Part shown: in pieces, positions 23,501 to 35,006 of the stretch | Layout: each line of letters begins with the position of its first letter | Numbering within the stretch: the first letter of the stretch is position 1 | Assembly (NCBI GenBank): GCA_033297205.1 | Contig: MU859082.1 | Coordinates: 186,001 to 250,000, forward strand | DNA length: 64,000 nucleotides | From: Pseudoneurospora amorphoporcata | Lineage: Eukaryota; Ascomycota; Sordariomycetes; Sordariales; Sordariaceae | Direction of reading: 5' to 3' | Program-made: the position numbers and the translations under genes | Notes under the pieces: generated by a model | The model's input: the letters and a program-made list of their open reading frames with translations, nothing else | Told to the model about the DNA's origin: nothing | Databases searched by the model: none

Positions 23501-25390
23501 AGGAACAAGAGATCATCGTTGAAATACTCACACATCCAGAACTAAAAGTACTTTTGCGCAGAGACTCCGTCCACTTCTAACCCCTCCTCCACGACCTCCT
23601 CACACCCAACGTGCCCTAGTATACCATCCTACAAACCACCGACGACCCTCAAACCCCAAGCCTTAACGCCACGACGAACACACGTTCCTCATGAGAAGGC
23701 CCCCCGGCATCTCCAACAGCATCACAACCAGCGGCGGTCCAGACAAGGAAGGCGAAGGACGGGGGTAGACTTGGGATGTCGGATATCGGATGTTGGAGGT
23801 TGGATCAGTTCATAGAGGAAGAAAGAGGGAAGAAACAAGAGAAAGGGGGGGAACGTGCCTTGGTTGGGAACGTGAGGATACTGCTCTTGGACATCACAAC
23901 CTTCTTTCCGCGGCGATTACCACCGGGTGTGGAACCTGGAACCTGGCGCTGGTATCCACACAAATACCATTTATCCAAGCGGTCAGCTAGTGCGACGACA
24001 ACGGCGACGACAGCTCTGAAGCAGCGCCGGGATGACAGAAGATGAACGGTAACCGACCGGAGAAGGAAACGGCACAAGCTGGCGGCTGGCTTGAGAGGAG
24101 CCTGCGAGGATGGGAAGAACGACGAAAAGTAAATCAAGAGCGAGGGCGGTGGACGAACTCCAAGACGATATTACATCCATCAAGAGTACGCGGAAAGGGG
24201 AAAGAGAACTGAAGGGGCGCATAACCCTTGAACCGGGAGAGTCTACTTAATGAGAGAACAGAAAACTTGACCGGGCAAGAAAAGAGGGCGTGGGCAACGA
24301 AACTTAACTTGAACATCTTCCAAAACCTTCCGAATGGCCATATGAAAACGTGCGAAACGGAGAGGGGAGGATATGAACGGAATGGGATGGGACAATGGAC
24401 AAGAACAAAACAGCTGAGGACTGAAAAGCCCGGTTGACCGAGCAATGAAAGGAAAGAGGAGGATGATGAGGAGCAACACAGGGCGATACACAACAGTAGG
24501 ACGAAATTCAATCGGCTATACACTCTCGACACATCTGGCAAAGTCTCGCCTCTGGCAGCGGGCTACTCTACCGACCGACCGACCGACCGACCGACCAACG
24601 GCGAATATTTAGCTGAGTGCTAGTGATGACTTGATGACTTTGTACCTTCTAGTTCTTTTCTTCTTCTCGATCATCGGGGACGAGTTGATTGATGTCTGTC
24701 GTCGCTTTTAAATATTCTGTTTGTGTTGGTTGGTAGTTTAAGCTTAGGCGTGGGATCTCATATTGGCGTTTAGTCTTTGTTGGTTGTTGCTTGTTGGGAG
24801 GGACGGGCCGTCCAGGTTTTTAGGTTCGGCATCATGCGATTACCTTGGGTTGTGATTGCACGAGATACCTGCTGCTGTGTCAGCTGCTCTGTACTACCAC
24901 TCGGAGTTAAAACTAACGTCGTGGAGCAGCGAGCAGCGAAAGGGAAAAGTCGAAACCCACTGAAACCCAATAACTTTTCAAATGAGAAGCAAAACGACGG
25001 AAGCCGGCATAATGACAGCGGAAGTGGCGCTTCGCGCAACTTGTGCAAAAGAAGCCACCCAAAGAGTGAACGGAACAACGATCCAACCCTGGGTCAACCC
25101 ATTCAGGTCACACGACTCAGCAGACAAAAGGACAAGGTAAGTGGAATTAAGTTTAACACTGATGACATCTCCAAAAAGTGAATCCGGAACTAGGTACAGA
25201 GGGGTACATAGCACATTGCTAAGATATAAAGACGTCTGATGAATATTTTGGATGACATTGCGGAACCGGAACAAAATAGGGAAGAGGATCTGGTCGACTG
25301 TGTTTGCTCACGCTGCCCACTGAAGCGTGAAGCCAGCGAGAGGAATGAAGAATCGGGTGGACTACAGCATCGCCGTGTGTTGCAGGACGA
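20575..25390. other. Gene-poor interval between mat A-1 and sla2, partly AT-rich
   Basis: 4.8 kb between the 3' ends of mat A-1 and sla2. About 21480-22300 is strongly AT- and TpA-rich with many stops in all frames, unlike the GC-richer flanks, and resembles RIP-damaged or decayed sequence. 23400-25390 is less AT-rich but only short, low-complexity ORFs were seen. A CCGA microsatellite is at 24571-24596. No transposase, reverse transcriptase or tRNA was recognised. Confidence 0.65.
24571..24596. repeat. Tetranucleotide microsatellite (CCGA)6.5
   Basis: Perfect 26-nt CCGA run in the sla2-proximal spacer. Confidence 0.95.
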
Positions 25391-28300
25391 TTAATCCTCG
25401 TCTTGCTGATACGAAATCTTGCGCATCTCACCGAGTCTGTAGCGTGCAGCGTTCAGTGCGTTTTCGAGTTGGAGGATTTCGACCTATGACAGAGAAAGGC
25501 ATCATTAGCAATGGACACCATCATACGAAACCAAGGGGAAACCGGAAAACAGAAGACGAAGGAAACTTGGAAGGAAATACACACCTGCTGCTCCATCTCG
25601 CGCACCTTGAACTCGTGCGACCCAAGCTTGCTGTAGTCCACTTGCTCATCATCGGCATTGCGGTCCTTGATCATGCTCTGGACCTGTCTGACGAGCGCAC
25701 GGCAGGCGGCACCGACAGCCTTGCTGGCTTCCTCTAGGCTCTCCTGGTTCTTGCTCATGAAGCCGGCCTTCACACGGCTGGCAGCCACAAGCTGGGCGGT
25801 GGAGGCCGCAACATTATTAGATGCAACGATGAGCTGCTCGGGGCTGTTGCGGTTGGAAAGAACTCCGTCGGCAGTCTCAATGAGAGTGCTGGTTGAGTTT
25901 GCAACAGCCTTGGCGGCGGAAATGAGACCCTCGGTCCATCTGTTGTTCTTCTTGTAGAAGGCAGTGCGCGAAGACGAGCCACGACCCGCCTGCACGATCT
26001 CCTGCTGTGTAGCGGTGGCCGCCTTGATGAGCTGTGAAATGGCGGTAGTAATGGCCATGGCGGCATCGAGGATGGAGTCGTGGACCTTGAGTTCGTAGGT
26101 AGTGTAGCCATCGCGAGGCTTGTTCTTGAGCTTCTGCAGACGGGCAACGGCAGCAGCAATGGCATCGGCCGCCTTGCTGAGTTCTTGATCGACAATGTCG
26201 CCAAGGTCACCCTTATTAGCGAGCTGGCCGAAGCCAGGGGCGAAGGTCTCGACCAGCTTGTTCAGCTTTTGCAGGTTGATCTGGACATCGTTGTTGCTGT
26301 TGATGACAACATCTGTCTTCTGTAGGGGATCCATACCCTCAAGGCGGAAGCTCAACAGACCGCGGAAGAACTTGACTGTCGAATGGGCAGATGAACGAGC
26401 ACCGTTGATCAAGGAGTCACCCTTCTTCTCGTCAGTAGCGAGGCGAACGAGGCCCTTGGTGTTGCTGCACACATCCGCGATGGCGCCAGCAAATACGTTG
26501 GCGTTCTTGATCAGCTCCGCCGGGCTGCTGCTGGGACCATCGGCAATGAAAACGTTGAAAGCGGTAGCAAACTCCGTGGCACTGGCAGACGCCTTTTCAA
26601 TCTGCGAGAGGACATAGGAAGGCGAAGCGTTCTGGTTTCCGGCTTGCATGGTGGAGTCGAGCTCATACATGGCATCATCAACACGCTGAACGCTGGCTTG
26701 CAGCACAGAGTCGATAATCTCGTTGACCTTCTCCAGCTGTGAGAGGATCAAAGCGTCGAGCTGGCCGTCAAGGGCAGAATCGGAGACACCCTGGTTGTTC
26801 CTGAGCTCATTGAGCTCAATCAATGTTTGGTCCATGCCAGCCTTGTATACCTCGAGCTCCTCCTCCTTCTCGCGAAGCAATGCTTCAAGATCCGAGCTGC
26901 CATCCCGTAGCTTGGATTGGGCCTCTTCCAATGCTCGTGACTTGATACGCAAAGCTTCCTCCAGATCGGCCATCTCGCGGTTGTACTTGGAGAGCATTGT
27001 AGAAAGCTCGTTGCCCTTGCTCCGCTCGAGATTATCGGCGCGGTCCAAGGCCATCCGCAACTCCCTCTTGAGCTTCTCAACTTCGTCCTTGTTCGAGCCT
27101 GACAGCCTGTCCTTTTCATGAAGGGCCCTATCGCGCTCCCGAATCATGTCTGCCAGCTCCAAGTTCTTAGTCTTGATCTCACGCTCAAGCTTCTCCCGCT
27201 TCTCAATCGCTTCCTGGGCGGAAGCCGCCTTGAGCTGCACCGACTTGAACTTTTGGAGGAGGTCAAGATGCTCGTGACGAAGCTGGGAGTAGAGCTTTGC
27301 GAGCGCTTCGTACTTTGTCCTCCAAGTGTTGAGTTGTTCTTGTAGAGCACGAATCTGGTCATCCCTGCTGCTGATTTGCTGGCCGTAGTTACCCTGGATC
27401 TGTTGCAACTCGCTTTCCAAAGCCTTGACCCTTTGGTCGTACTGCTGCAGCATGAGTTGATCACGCTCGTACTGGGCTCGGGCATTCAGATTCTCCTGTT
27501 CAAGCTCAGCAAGCCGACCTTGAGTCTGCCATTGTGTCTGCTGGGCCATCAAGGCCTCTTGCTCCCTTTGCTGTTGCTCCATCAACCGACGCTGTTGTTC
27601 TTCGAAATCGCGTTGCGCTTGTAGTTGGGCTTGCTGCTGCGCTAGTAACGCCTGCTGCTGCTGTGCTTCCAAAACCCGCTGCTGCTCCTCGTATTCCCGG
27701 TTCTGCCTGTCAAGTTCATTCTTCCAGAACTCGGCCATGTCATCGGGCTCTTCGGATTTTGGTGCTGGGGGTGGAGGCGTTGGGCGCTTTTCGATTTCGT
27801 GCTTTGGCCGAGCAGGCAAAGCAGGTGCGTTTTCGTCCTCGGCTAGAAGGTTGGGCGGATCCTGGGGAAGCTTGGGAATCGTAATCAGACTGGTGAGATA
27901 GCGAAGGTTCGAGCACTCGTAATAGAACTTGACCAGTCGGTAATGCTGAGCATCGTATCGTCCGCGCAACGGCTCCAACGCATCGATGTCGCCAGTGGAA
28001 GAGTGCATGGCGCGAAGCATGCTGGTGATGAACTTGTAGATGCCGTAGCTTTCGGTGACCAGAGGGACGAGGGCTGATATCCTGCACTCATTGTTGCCGA
28101 CGTTCCGGAAGTGAGAGAATATGAGCTTCTGGAACTGGTCGATCTTGTCCTGAAGCGTCATGAGGTCGGTAATGGTTTCATAACCCTCGTTCGGATCGTT
28201 GATGGCCTTGAGACTGATGTATTCCTCGTACTCGAACGTGCCGTTGAACTCGGGATGTTGTTGGTGGAACGAAAGCTTCGCCAGGAGGTAGTAGACGTAT

Positions 28301-28724
28301 TCCTTGATCAGGGGCCCGTATCCCCGCACGCCTTCGCCGCCCATACCCCGGTTCAGACTGTCAATCCAGCCGCGGTTGGCCATGGCCTCTCTCAACGTCG
28401 CCGGGTGGCCTTCCTGAAGGACCTTGTGGATGGTGATGAGGGCCTTGAAGGTCTGGACCTCGTCAGCCATGATGGGTTGGACCTTCATGCCTGCCCAGAA
28501 GGACTGGGAGGACTTGTGGTCCCAGGTATATACGATACAGCTTCGAACATGCTTGCGTTTCGGGGCGGTCTCTTCGGCGCTGGTGGCCTTTCGGATGTTG
28601 ATGGCCAGTTCGGCCTCGGATCTGTGTAGCGGCACCATCGGTCAGTATACATGCGCATTGGCGATTCGGGAGGGAGAACTCGACGGACGTACTTGGTATG
28701 ATCGAGACTTCGTATGGTCGCCAT
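25391..28724 (-). CDS. sla2: Sla2/End4 endocytic adaptor (ANTH - coiled coil - talin I/LWEQ)
   Basis: Minus-strand exons 28724-28693, 28621-25585 and 25483-25391 give 1053 residues. The first exon encodes only MATIRSLDHT and part of a Lys, then joins SEAELAINIRKATSAEE. The ANTH domain (about 1-280; VYTWDHKSSQSFWAGMKVQP) binds PI(4,5)P2. A Pro-rich stretch and a long Gln/Glu-rich coiled coil (about 330-640) follow, and the C-terminal I/LWEQ actin-binding module fills about 800-1030. The final exon ends RKISYQQDED. Sla2 links the plasma membrane and clathrin coat to actin during endocytosis and supports polar growth. It is the standard right-hand border of MAT in Pezizomycotina. A longer open frame starting at 28638 reads into the first intron and is not the real start. 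Confidence 0.95.
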
Positions 28725-28940
28725 GTTGGGCAGTCAAAGGGAAGCCGTGTCTTTGTAATGATTATATTAGGTGTATATGGAGATGGCAGTTGGCGAGATA
28801 TTATGGATGCGACAACGACCCGGCCCGGCAGACTGTTGGGCGCACGGCTTTGCAGGTGTTTCAATTAAAGAACGAGTAGTGGTCCAAGCTAAACAATAGG
28901 TGAGAGGAACTCGAGAATATCACGCGGCGACGGTGTTGCT

Positions 28941-28974
<34 letters not shown>

Positions 28975-30365
28975 ACCTTTCCACTTGGACCAACAGGAAA
29001 GTGAGCTATGACACCTGTGGTTGGAGAAGAAACAGGAGTTCCAGGTTCTGGAAGGTCGTACGGCGTCCGGGTTACAGCCACCTACGGCCTCGCAGCTCCT
29101 CGCATCTCGCCTTGGCAATCATGGCCAATGGTAATGCCGGAGTGCTTTCGCGGTGGGGGGGACATTGCAATGAGGACCCGATTGATGACCCGCTAATTTA
29201 AGATCCATTAATGACCAAACCGTCATTTGACTCCCGGAATGCCCCTTGCCCGCTGGCAGCCTGCTGTCAAATATTCGAACACCCAGGTTCTTCTTGAATG
29301 TTGTTCGAGGCTCCTAGCTCGACGGGAGTGTGTACATGGAGATGGGGCGTTGAAGATCTCTAGGACAGGCACCAACTTCTTGTACCTAAGGTAGCTTTGG
29401 AGGTTGCTTATCATTTGGACGGGATGCATCGGAATCTGTGGCAGTCGCAACCGAAAGACACTACCAATTTTCCTGCATCCAAGCCAGATCCAGCGGGGAA
29501 TTCCATCTCTTCCCTTTCAACCCCGAATCGACTAGTACAATTTCATCTCTTTTGGATGGCTTACCTTTATCGTTTGTTTGTAGCACCGTAAGAAGGTCTG
29601 GTCCCATCCTGTCCCGTCATCTGAAACCCCGCTATCAGAGGTACCCACCTCAGGGTCCTTATTTCCAGGTACCTCTACTTCTGGGCAATCTCGCCGGTAC
29701 AGAGGTACCTTCAGATAGACCTAGAGTACACGAGATTGTACCTACCTTGATGGGTAACTGACCTCGAGACTATAGAGGAATCCCTCACAAGGGCAGACCG
29801 CTGGGTGACCGCTGCGCTTTATCTCGAGGCCCCGCACCTTCACTCCAGGCACCTCGCTGAACAGCGAGCTAGGACCGGAACACGGGCATGTTGCGCAAGC
29901 TTGGCGCCATCCCGTCATCCACATCACACCCCTGCCCAGTCACTATCACGGGCTTCCCCAGTGTTCGTCACTTGACGTTTGGCAGCCTCAATTCTCTAAG
30001 TGCTGCATCGTTCGCGTCACAGGCATCTGCTTTGTGATTTGCTTTATCCCCAATTTGTTCCCCCATCAACTCTCCTCTTCCTCTTCTTTTTCCCTCGCAC
30101 AACCGTCAAACGAAATCAACCTCTTAGCACTGATCGAGTTCAACCTTATCGCGACCGCCAGTGCAAGGAACAGACAAAAGCATACCTAGGTATCTACCCC
30201 ACCCCGCCTTTCATCGCCTATCCCCATAGTCCCCCATTCGACAGCCTACAACAAACACCTTTACGGTCAGGAGGGCCTCTGAAAGCCCAACTCCGCCAGT
30301 CAACCTCCTCGTTCATCGATTCACCTAAGATATACAGTATCATCCATCGATTTACCAATTTCAAG
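28725..30365. promoter_or_regulatory. Divergent promoter region, sla2 / atg3
   Basis: 1.6 kb between divergent genes. It contains a (GTC)11 run at 28941-28973 and a cluster of AGGTACC/GGTACC words at about 29385-29760. The frame of atg3 is open upstream to 30000 but has no ATG before 30366, so this stretch is read as 5' UTR. Confidence 0.6.
28941..28973. repeat. Trinucleotide microsatellite (GTC)11
   Basis: Perfect 33-nt GTC run upstream of sla2, not in a recognised reading frame. Confidence 0.95.
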
Positions 30366-31561
30366 ATGAACTTCCTCAGATCAACCGCTGCCACCCTCCT
30401 CGACAAGTACACGCCCGTCAGCCATACCTCGACATTCCGCAACACAGGGCAGATCACCCCAGAAGAGTTCGTTGCCGCCGGCGACTACCTCACTTTCAAG
30501 TTCCCTTCGTGGTCCTGGGCCGATGCCGACTCACCTAGCAAGCGCCTCCCGTTTCTGCCAGCCGGAAAGCAGTTCCTCGTTACACGACATGTTCCCTGCC
30601 ATCGACGCTTGAACGATGACTTTGCTGGCGATGCGGGCCACGAGGAGGCTCTCGTTGAGGGCAACAAGGGCGGTGATGACGATGACGGCTGGTTGCGGAC
30701 CGGCAGCATGACCAGCTCACAGCCCCTTAGGGTACGAGAGGTTCGCAACATCGACGATGCCGGCAACGTTGGCGATAGAGAGGTTGTGGATGAGGATGAC
30801 ATTCCCGATATGGAAGACGACGATGATGACGAGGCCATCATCCGGGCTGAGGGCGATAACTCCAACAGGTAAGATCAACATCCACACGTCCCCAGCAGCA
30901 GTTCATGAGCCAGCAGTTGAACATATGCTAACTGACCGCCTCTTACTTACAGTGGAAAGCGCACCTACACCCTCTACATCACCTACGCCAACGCCTACAA
31001 GTGCCCACGCATGTACATGTCGGGCTATCTCGCCAACGGGCAACCACTCCCCCCTCATCTGATGATGGAGGATATCGTCGGCGACTACAAGGACAAGACC
31101 GTAACACTCGAAGACTTTCCCTTCTTCTCCCACAGCGTCAAGATGGCCAGTGTGCACCCCTGCCGTCACGCCTCCGTCATGAAGACGTTGCTGGATCGGG
31201 CTGATGCCGCCCTCAAGCTCCGCCGTGAAAAGATGAAGGCCGGTCAGGGTTCCGGAAGCGAGCAGGGAATGGAAGGCCTTGTGGATGAGATCAACAAGTT
31301 GGATGTCAGCGGGGCACATGCGAACGCTGTCGAGGCCGCTCCCGGCGAAGATGCCGAGTGGGAGGAGGTTCCGCATGATGTTGCTGACCAGGAGGTCGCC
31401 ATCCGTGTGGATCAGTACCTGGTGGTTTTCTTGAAGGTTTGTCTCCCTGCAGCCCGTTGATCAACCGTTTATTGGTGATGTTCTTGTGCTGACTTTAACT
31501 CTAATAGTTCATTGCCAGCGTCACTCCCGGCATCGAGCACGACTTCACCATGGGTGTTTAA
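30366..31561 (+). CDS. atg3: Autophagy E2-like conjugating enzyme Atg3
   Basis: Exons 30366-30868, 30953-31436 and 31508-31561 give 346 residues. The N-terminus [20 protein letters not shown] is the amphipathic membrane-sensing helix of Atg3, followed by [18 protein letters not shown] long Asp/Glu-rich flexible insert (about 95-165) precedes the E2-like core ([20 protein letters not shown]). The catalytic cysteine is in the HPC motif of [12 protein letters not shown]. The C-terminus [17 protein letters not shown] is conserved and comes from the short last exon. Atg3 transfers the ubiquitin-like Atg8 to phosphatidylethanolamine during autophagosome formation. Confidence 0.95.
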
Positions 31562-31882
31562 GTCAGACTGCTGATCACTTCGTGTCATCGTCCTCGTTTT
31601 GAGATTAGATGGGGCTACTGGTAGCATCTGCTCTTTTTTGTTATGGTCTTGACTTCAGTGCGGGCAGGTTGGGGTTAGGTAATTGGGCATCATGGATTAT
31701 GGAGTACTACGGAATGGATAACTGGGCTGGCTCATTGGGGGACGGCGATACGTAATTCTGGAAGTTCGTTCGTTGATGGTTTTAATAATGTTTTTGAGAT
31801 AGGAAATACAGAAAGTTTCATGATTCATATATCAGCGCATGACTCGAACGTTTCTTTCAATCATTCAAGGCGGTTAACAACC

Positions 31883-31955
31883 GCCCGGCTAGCTCAATCG
31901 GTAGAGCGTGAGACTCTTAATCTCAAGGTTGTGGGTTCGACCCCCACGTCGGGCT
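31883..31955 (+). tRNA. tRNA-Lys (anticodon CTT)
   Basis: A 73-nt cloverleaf without intron. The acceptor arm GCCCGGC (31883-31889) pairs with GTCGGGC (31948-31954, one G-U). The anticodon stem GAGAC/GTCTC-type arm carries CTT at 31916-31918. The T loop is GTGGG-TTCGACC-CCCAC (B box). A box and B box are both in place. It reads AAG codons. Confidence 0.95.
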
Positions 31956-31994
31956 CAATTCCCGATGTTCCTGAGTTATCAGGGCAACATCATC

Positions 31995-32000
31995 TTTTTT
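31995..32000 (+). terminator. RNA polymerase III T-run terminator
   Basis: Six T residues about 40 nt past the tRNA-Lys end, the first strong T run downstream. Confidence 0.6.
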
Positions 32001-32362
32001 CACTTCTTTCGTGTTACGCTCTCTGGTGTTTTGTCCACATATTTTTTGGCCAATTGTCGGTTTGTGTGACCAGAAACTGCTTTGCTTGTCCAAGACATCA
32101 AACACAACATATTTGATCATGATTCCACCCGGACCTACAGCAGAAAATGGCGGTGATTATCGCTAAAACCTTGTGATCAATTTTGACAACAACGAGACTG
32201 GTCCTGAAGCCCATGAAATTCAAGCTAGACATGCTAACGCCCGGTGATATCGAGGCCTCCCTGCAAGAAGCGCCGTTCTTTTGCTGCCTTTCTCCAGCGT
32301 CTCTCGTCTCTCCCATTCCCATCTATACCATGGGTGTCCTCCCTACTTCAACCAAGTCCACC

Positions 32363-33619
32363 TCATTTACTCTCCTCCTCGCCCTCCCCCTCATCCTCAC
32401 TAACCTCCTCCCCCCTCTCCTTCGCCTCCCTCCTCAACCTCTCCTGCCTAGCCCTCTTCTTCTCCAACAACTTCGCCAGCCTCTTCGCCGCATTAAACAC
32501 CCCATTCGTCCCCGCTCCACAGGCCGCGCAGCTCGGGTCCTTCCGATATCTTTTCAGCGCACACCCCTCACAGAAATAATGTCCGCAGCGTGTGACGACG
32601 GGAGAATTTGAATAGGGACCCCGGCAGATGATGCATGCGAAGGGGATGTTTTCTAAGAGGGCTTCTTCCGCAGCGTCGGCGTCTTCCTCTTCTTCACCAT
32701 TTTTGTTGGCTTTGTTGAGGCGGCGGCTGCCGTCCGCGCTGGAGACGATGGTGCCCTGGAGGTTTTTCTTGCCCTTGGTTACGTTCTCCCATTCCTTGTC
32801 GAGTTGCCAGCCGTGGGCGTAATCTTCGCGGGCGTGGAGGAATTTGCAGTTATCGCCGAAGCCGCAGAAGCCGGTTTGTTTGTAGCTGTTTTAAGTTTTG
32901 ACAAAAGCGTCAGGACAGGTAACAGGTTACGGGAGAGAAGGGGGAAGAACTCACTCTTTACAAACATCAGGCGCCATATCCGTAATCGTAATCGTCCGAA
33001 TATTGCTCGGCGCCTTGATCGGCCCAACCTTACGATTTGGCGCGTTCGGGTTCTTTTGTATGTAACTCGCTTGGTTCGCCAGGCCTTTGTATGTCCCGTC
33101 CGGTTCTCGTTCCGGTCCTTGTGCTTCATCCTCCCCGCTCTTCTTCTTGGTGTCCTTCATGCTCCTCGTCCTCCCCAGCAGACTTTTTGTTGAGAGGTCC
33201 TCCTTGTCCTCATCAAACCAATTACTCCCCTTCGTAGCATCCTGCTTCGTCGCGTCCAGCCTTAGTGCGGCGTCCCGGTCGGCTGAATAGATGGTGTTGC
33301 TCCGGATTTGTTCTTCTCTTGTAATCCCTCCGTTGGTATTGGAGCCGGCATTATCTCGTGATGAGGCCATGATGGCTGCCGTGTGGTTCGTTTTCCGACG
33401 CTTGATGCGCTGGCCTGTCGCCTCGTCCTCGGAGGACTCGAAGTCAGAGGAGTCATCGTCGCTGTCTTTTGCTGCGGGTGGCGGAGAGGCGGGGCGTTTG
33501 CGCAGGTTTGCTTTGCCCTTTGCGCCGCGCTTCTTGAAGATTGCGACTGGGGCGATGGGGGCGGTTGAGGTCGCTGTCGTGGCTTCGGGTGCTGCTGGTG
33601 GTTGCTCGGTGTCTGCCAT
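32363..33619 (-). CDS. cwc24: Pre-mRNA splicing factor Cwc24 (CCCH zinc finger + RING)
   Basis: Minus-strand exons 33619-32955 and 32885-32363 give 395 residues. The N-terminal half is charged and disordered (IFKKRGAKGKANLRKRPASP) and then contains the conserved stretch GPIKAPSNIRTITITDMAPD. A CCCH finger (C-x8-C-x5-C-x3-H, [21 protein letters not shown]) spans the exon junction, so the intron must be removed to form it. A C3HC4 RING follows at about 303-345 (CIICRGPYSNSPVVTRCGHYFC). The tail is Lys/Glu-rich. Cwc24 (human RNF113A) joins the activated spliceosome near the 5' splice site. The start MADTEQPPA was chosen as the first ATG next to the conserved part; the frame is open further upstream. 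Confidence 0.93.
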
Positions 33620-35006
33620 CGTGGAATTTCGTGAATGTTGGGTGAGAATGTCCGGTGCGGCTATTTCGAATATGATCCGAGTAGTAAGTGTTTGGAGCTG
33701 GTTGCTTGAGGCAGGCGAAAGAATTCCTGTGCCTTGTCGGGAGTTCTTGGTGATCTGGACCAGGCGAGACCCGACGGGTAAAGTGGTGATAATCCCCAAT
33801 CGATACCCGTACTGAAGATTCCATTATGTCATGTTCTCTGCAAGCTTCCAGACTTGACACAGACGGCAGGCAGCTGACAAATTCTTGGCACAAACTTACC
33901 CCTTTTCTTTCAGCGAGGCTCCAGCCAATAGGACATCGGCTCACAAAACGAATGTCGACATACTGGGTACGTACCTTTATAGTCGAACTGACAACATATC
34001 CATGCCAGTGATACGCACGACACTTCTCTTTCCTTGTTGTTTTCGCCTTCATACATACCCTGTGACAGAGCAGCTCTTGAATGTTTCTATTCCAGGTTCT
34101 GTCCTTTTCTCCAGTTTTTCTCATGGATGCTTGTGCGGTGGCTCGACCTTACCTCAATCACGCATGGCACTTTACTTTATCCAGTTATCTTCCACAAGGA
34201 AATGCTGATTTCAGAGTGTTATGATATGCCCGGTCTGGGTTTGAACTTGGGGTTATTACTACGACGAACAGACAAGAGAGCAAAATAGTGCAAGTAGTAA
34301 AGTATATTGCTATTAAATACTGCGTTCCTCCTATCGCTCGCACCACCGTGCCTCAGCTTATTCCACTAAACCTCCTTCCCCCCAACACGCATCTCCATCC
34401 CAGTTCCCATCCGGCAGGCACCCTAATTGATCCATATCGCATCAAGGCAAACGAAAGATGAAGCGGATGGCTACTGGTGAGCGGCAAGACAGACAAAACA
34501 GCAACGCAGACAATTTTCCCTTGGAGTTCTCCTCTTCCCGTCACTCTTTCTTTTCCTCCATCCATTTTCCTCCCATTGAGCGAAATGCTCAAGCCAACAG
34601 CTTCTGAACGAAAGAACGCCCAAAAATCCGACAACCTAAGCCAATCCAAAAAGGACTACATGAACAGATAAGAAAAGTTGAGGGAGCTGAAGAAAGCCCG
34701 GGGTTGGTAGTACAAGGTGCAGCGACTTGCAGGGAATCCACGAGGGTCGCAAGGAGTTTCTCGACAGAAGCGCAGGGCAAAAACAATCAAGAAAACAATG
34801 GATGAAGTGATCATCAACGTCATGATAAATTCCGTAGCGTATGGCCGGGTTTATTCCGTGAAAGTCCGATGCAAAAATGGTAGCTGAAACGATCGATGAG
34901 AAGAAAATTTGTTGCCAAATGAAGTGGCAATCTGATTTTGTGATTTGGTAACGGTGTAGCCCTTCAGTTGAAGACTATCCGACGAAACTGGAGTTTGCAA
35001 AACTGT
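33620..35006. other. Intergenic region, cwc24 promoter and num1-like 3' end
   Basis: 1.4 kb. The right part is the 3' UTR of the minus-strand num1-like gene, the left part the upstream region of cwc24. No gene was recognised. Confidence 0.55.

Noticed and set aside
23776..25181. Several 60-135-codon frames on both strands left of sla2
   Set aside because: Ser/Leu/Phe- or Arg-rich shadow composition, no domain, no consistent splice structure.
20575..25390. Intact transposon or LTR element
   Set aside because: No transposase or reverse transcriptase motifs and no terminal repeats were found; only base composition suggests old decay.
28485..28638. Alternative sla2 start inside the first intron (MVPLHRSEAEL)
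   Set aside because: The upstream exon MATIRSLDHT with GT-AG signals joins to the conserved SEAELAINIRKA sequence and fits the family N-terminus.
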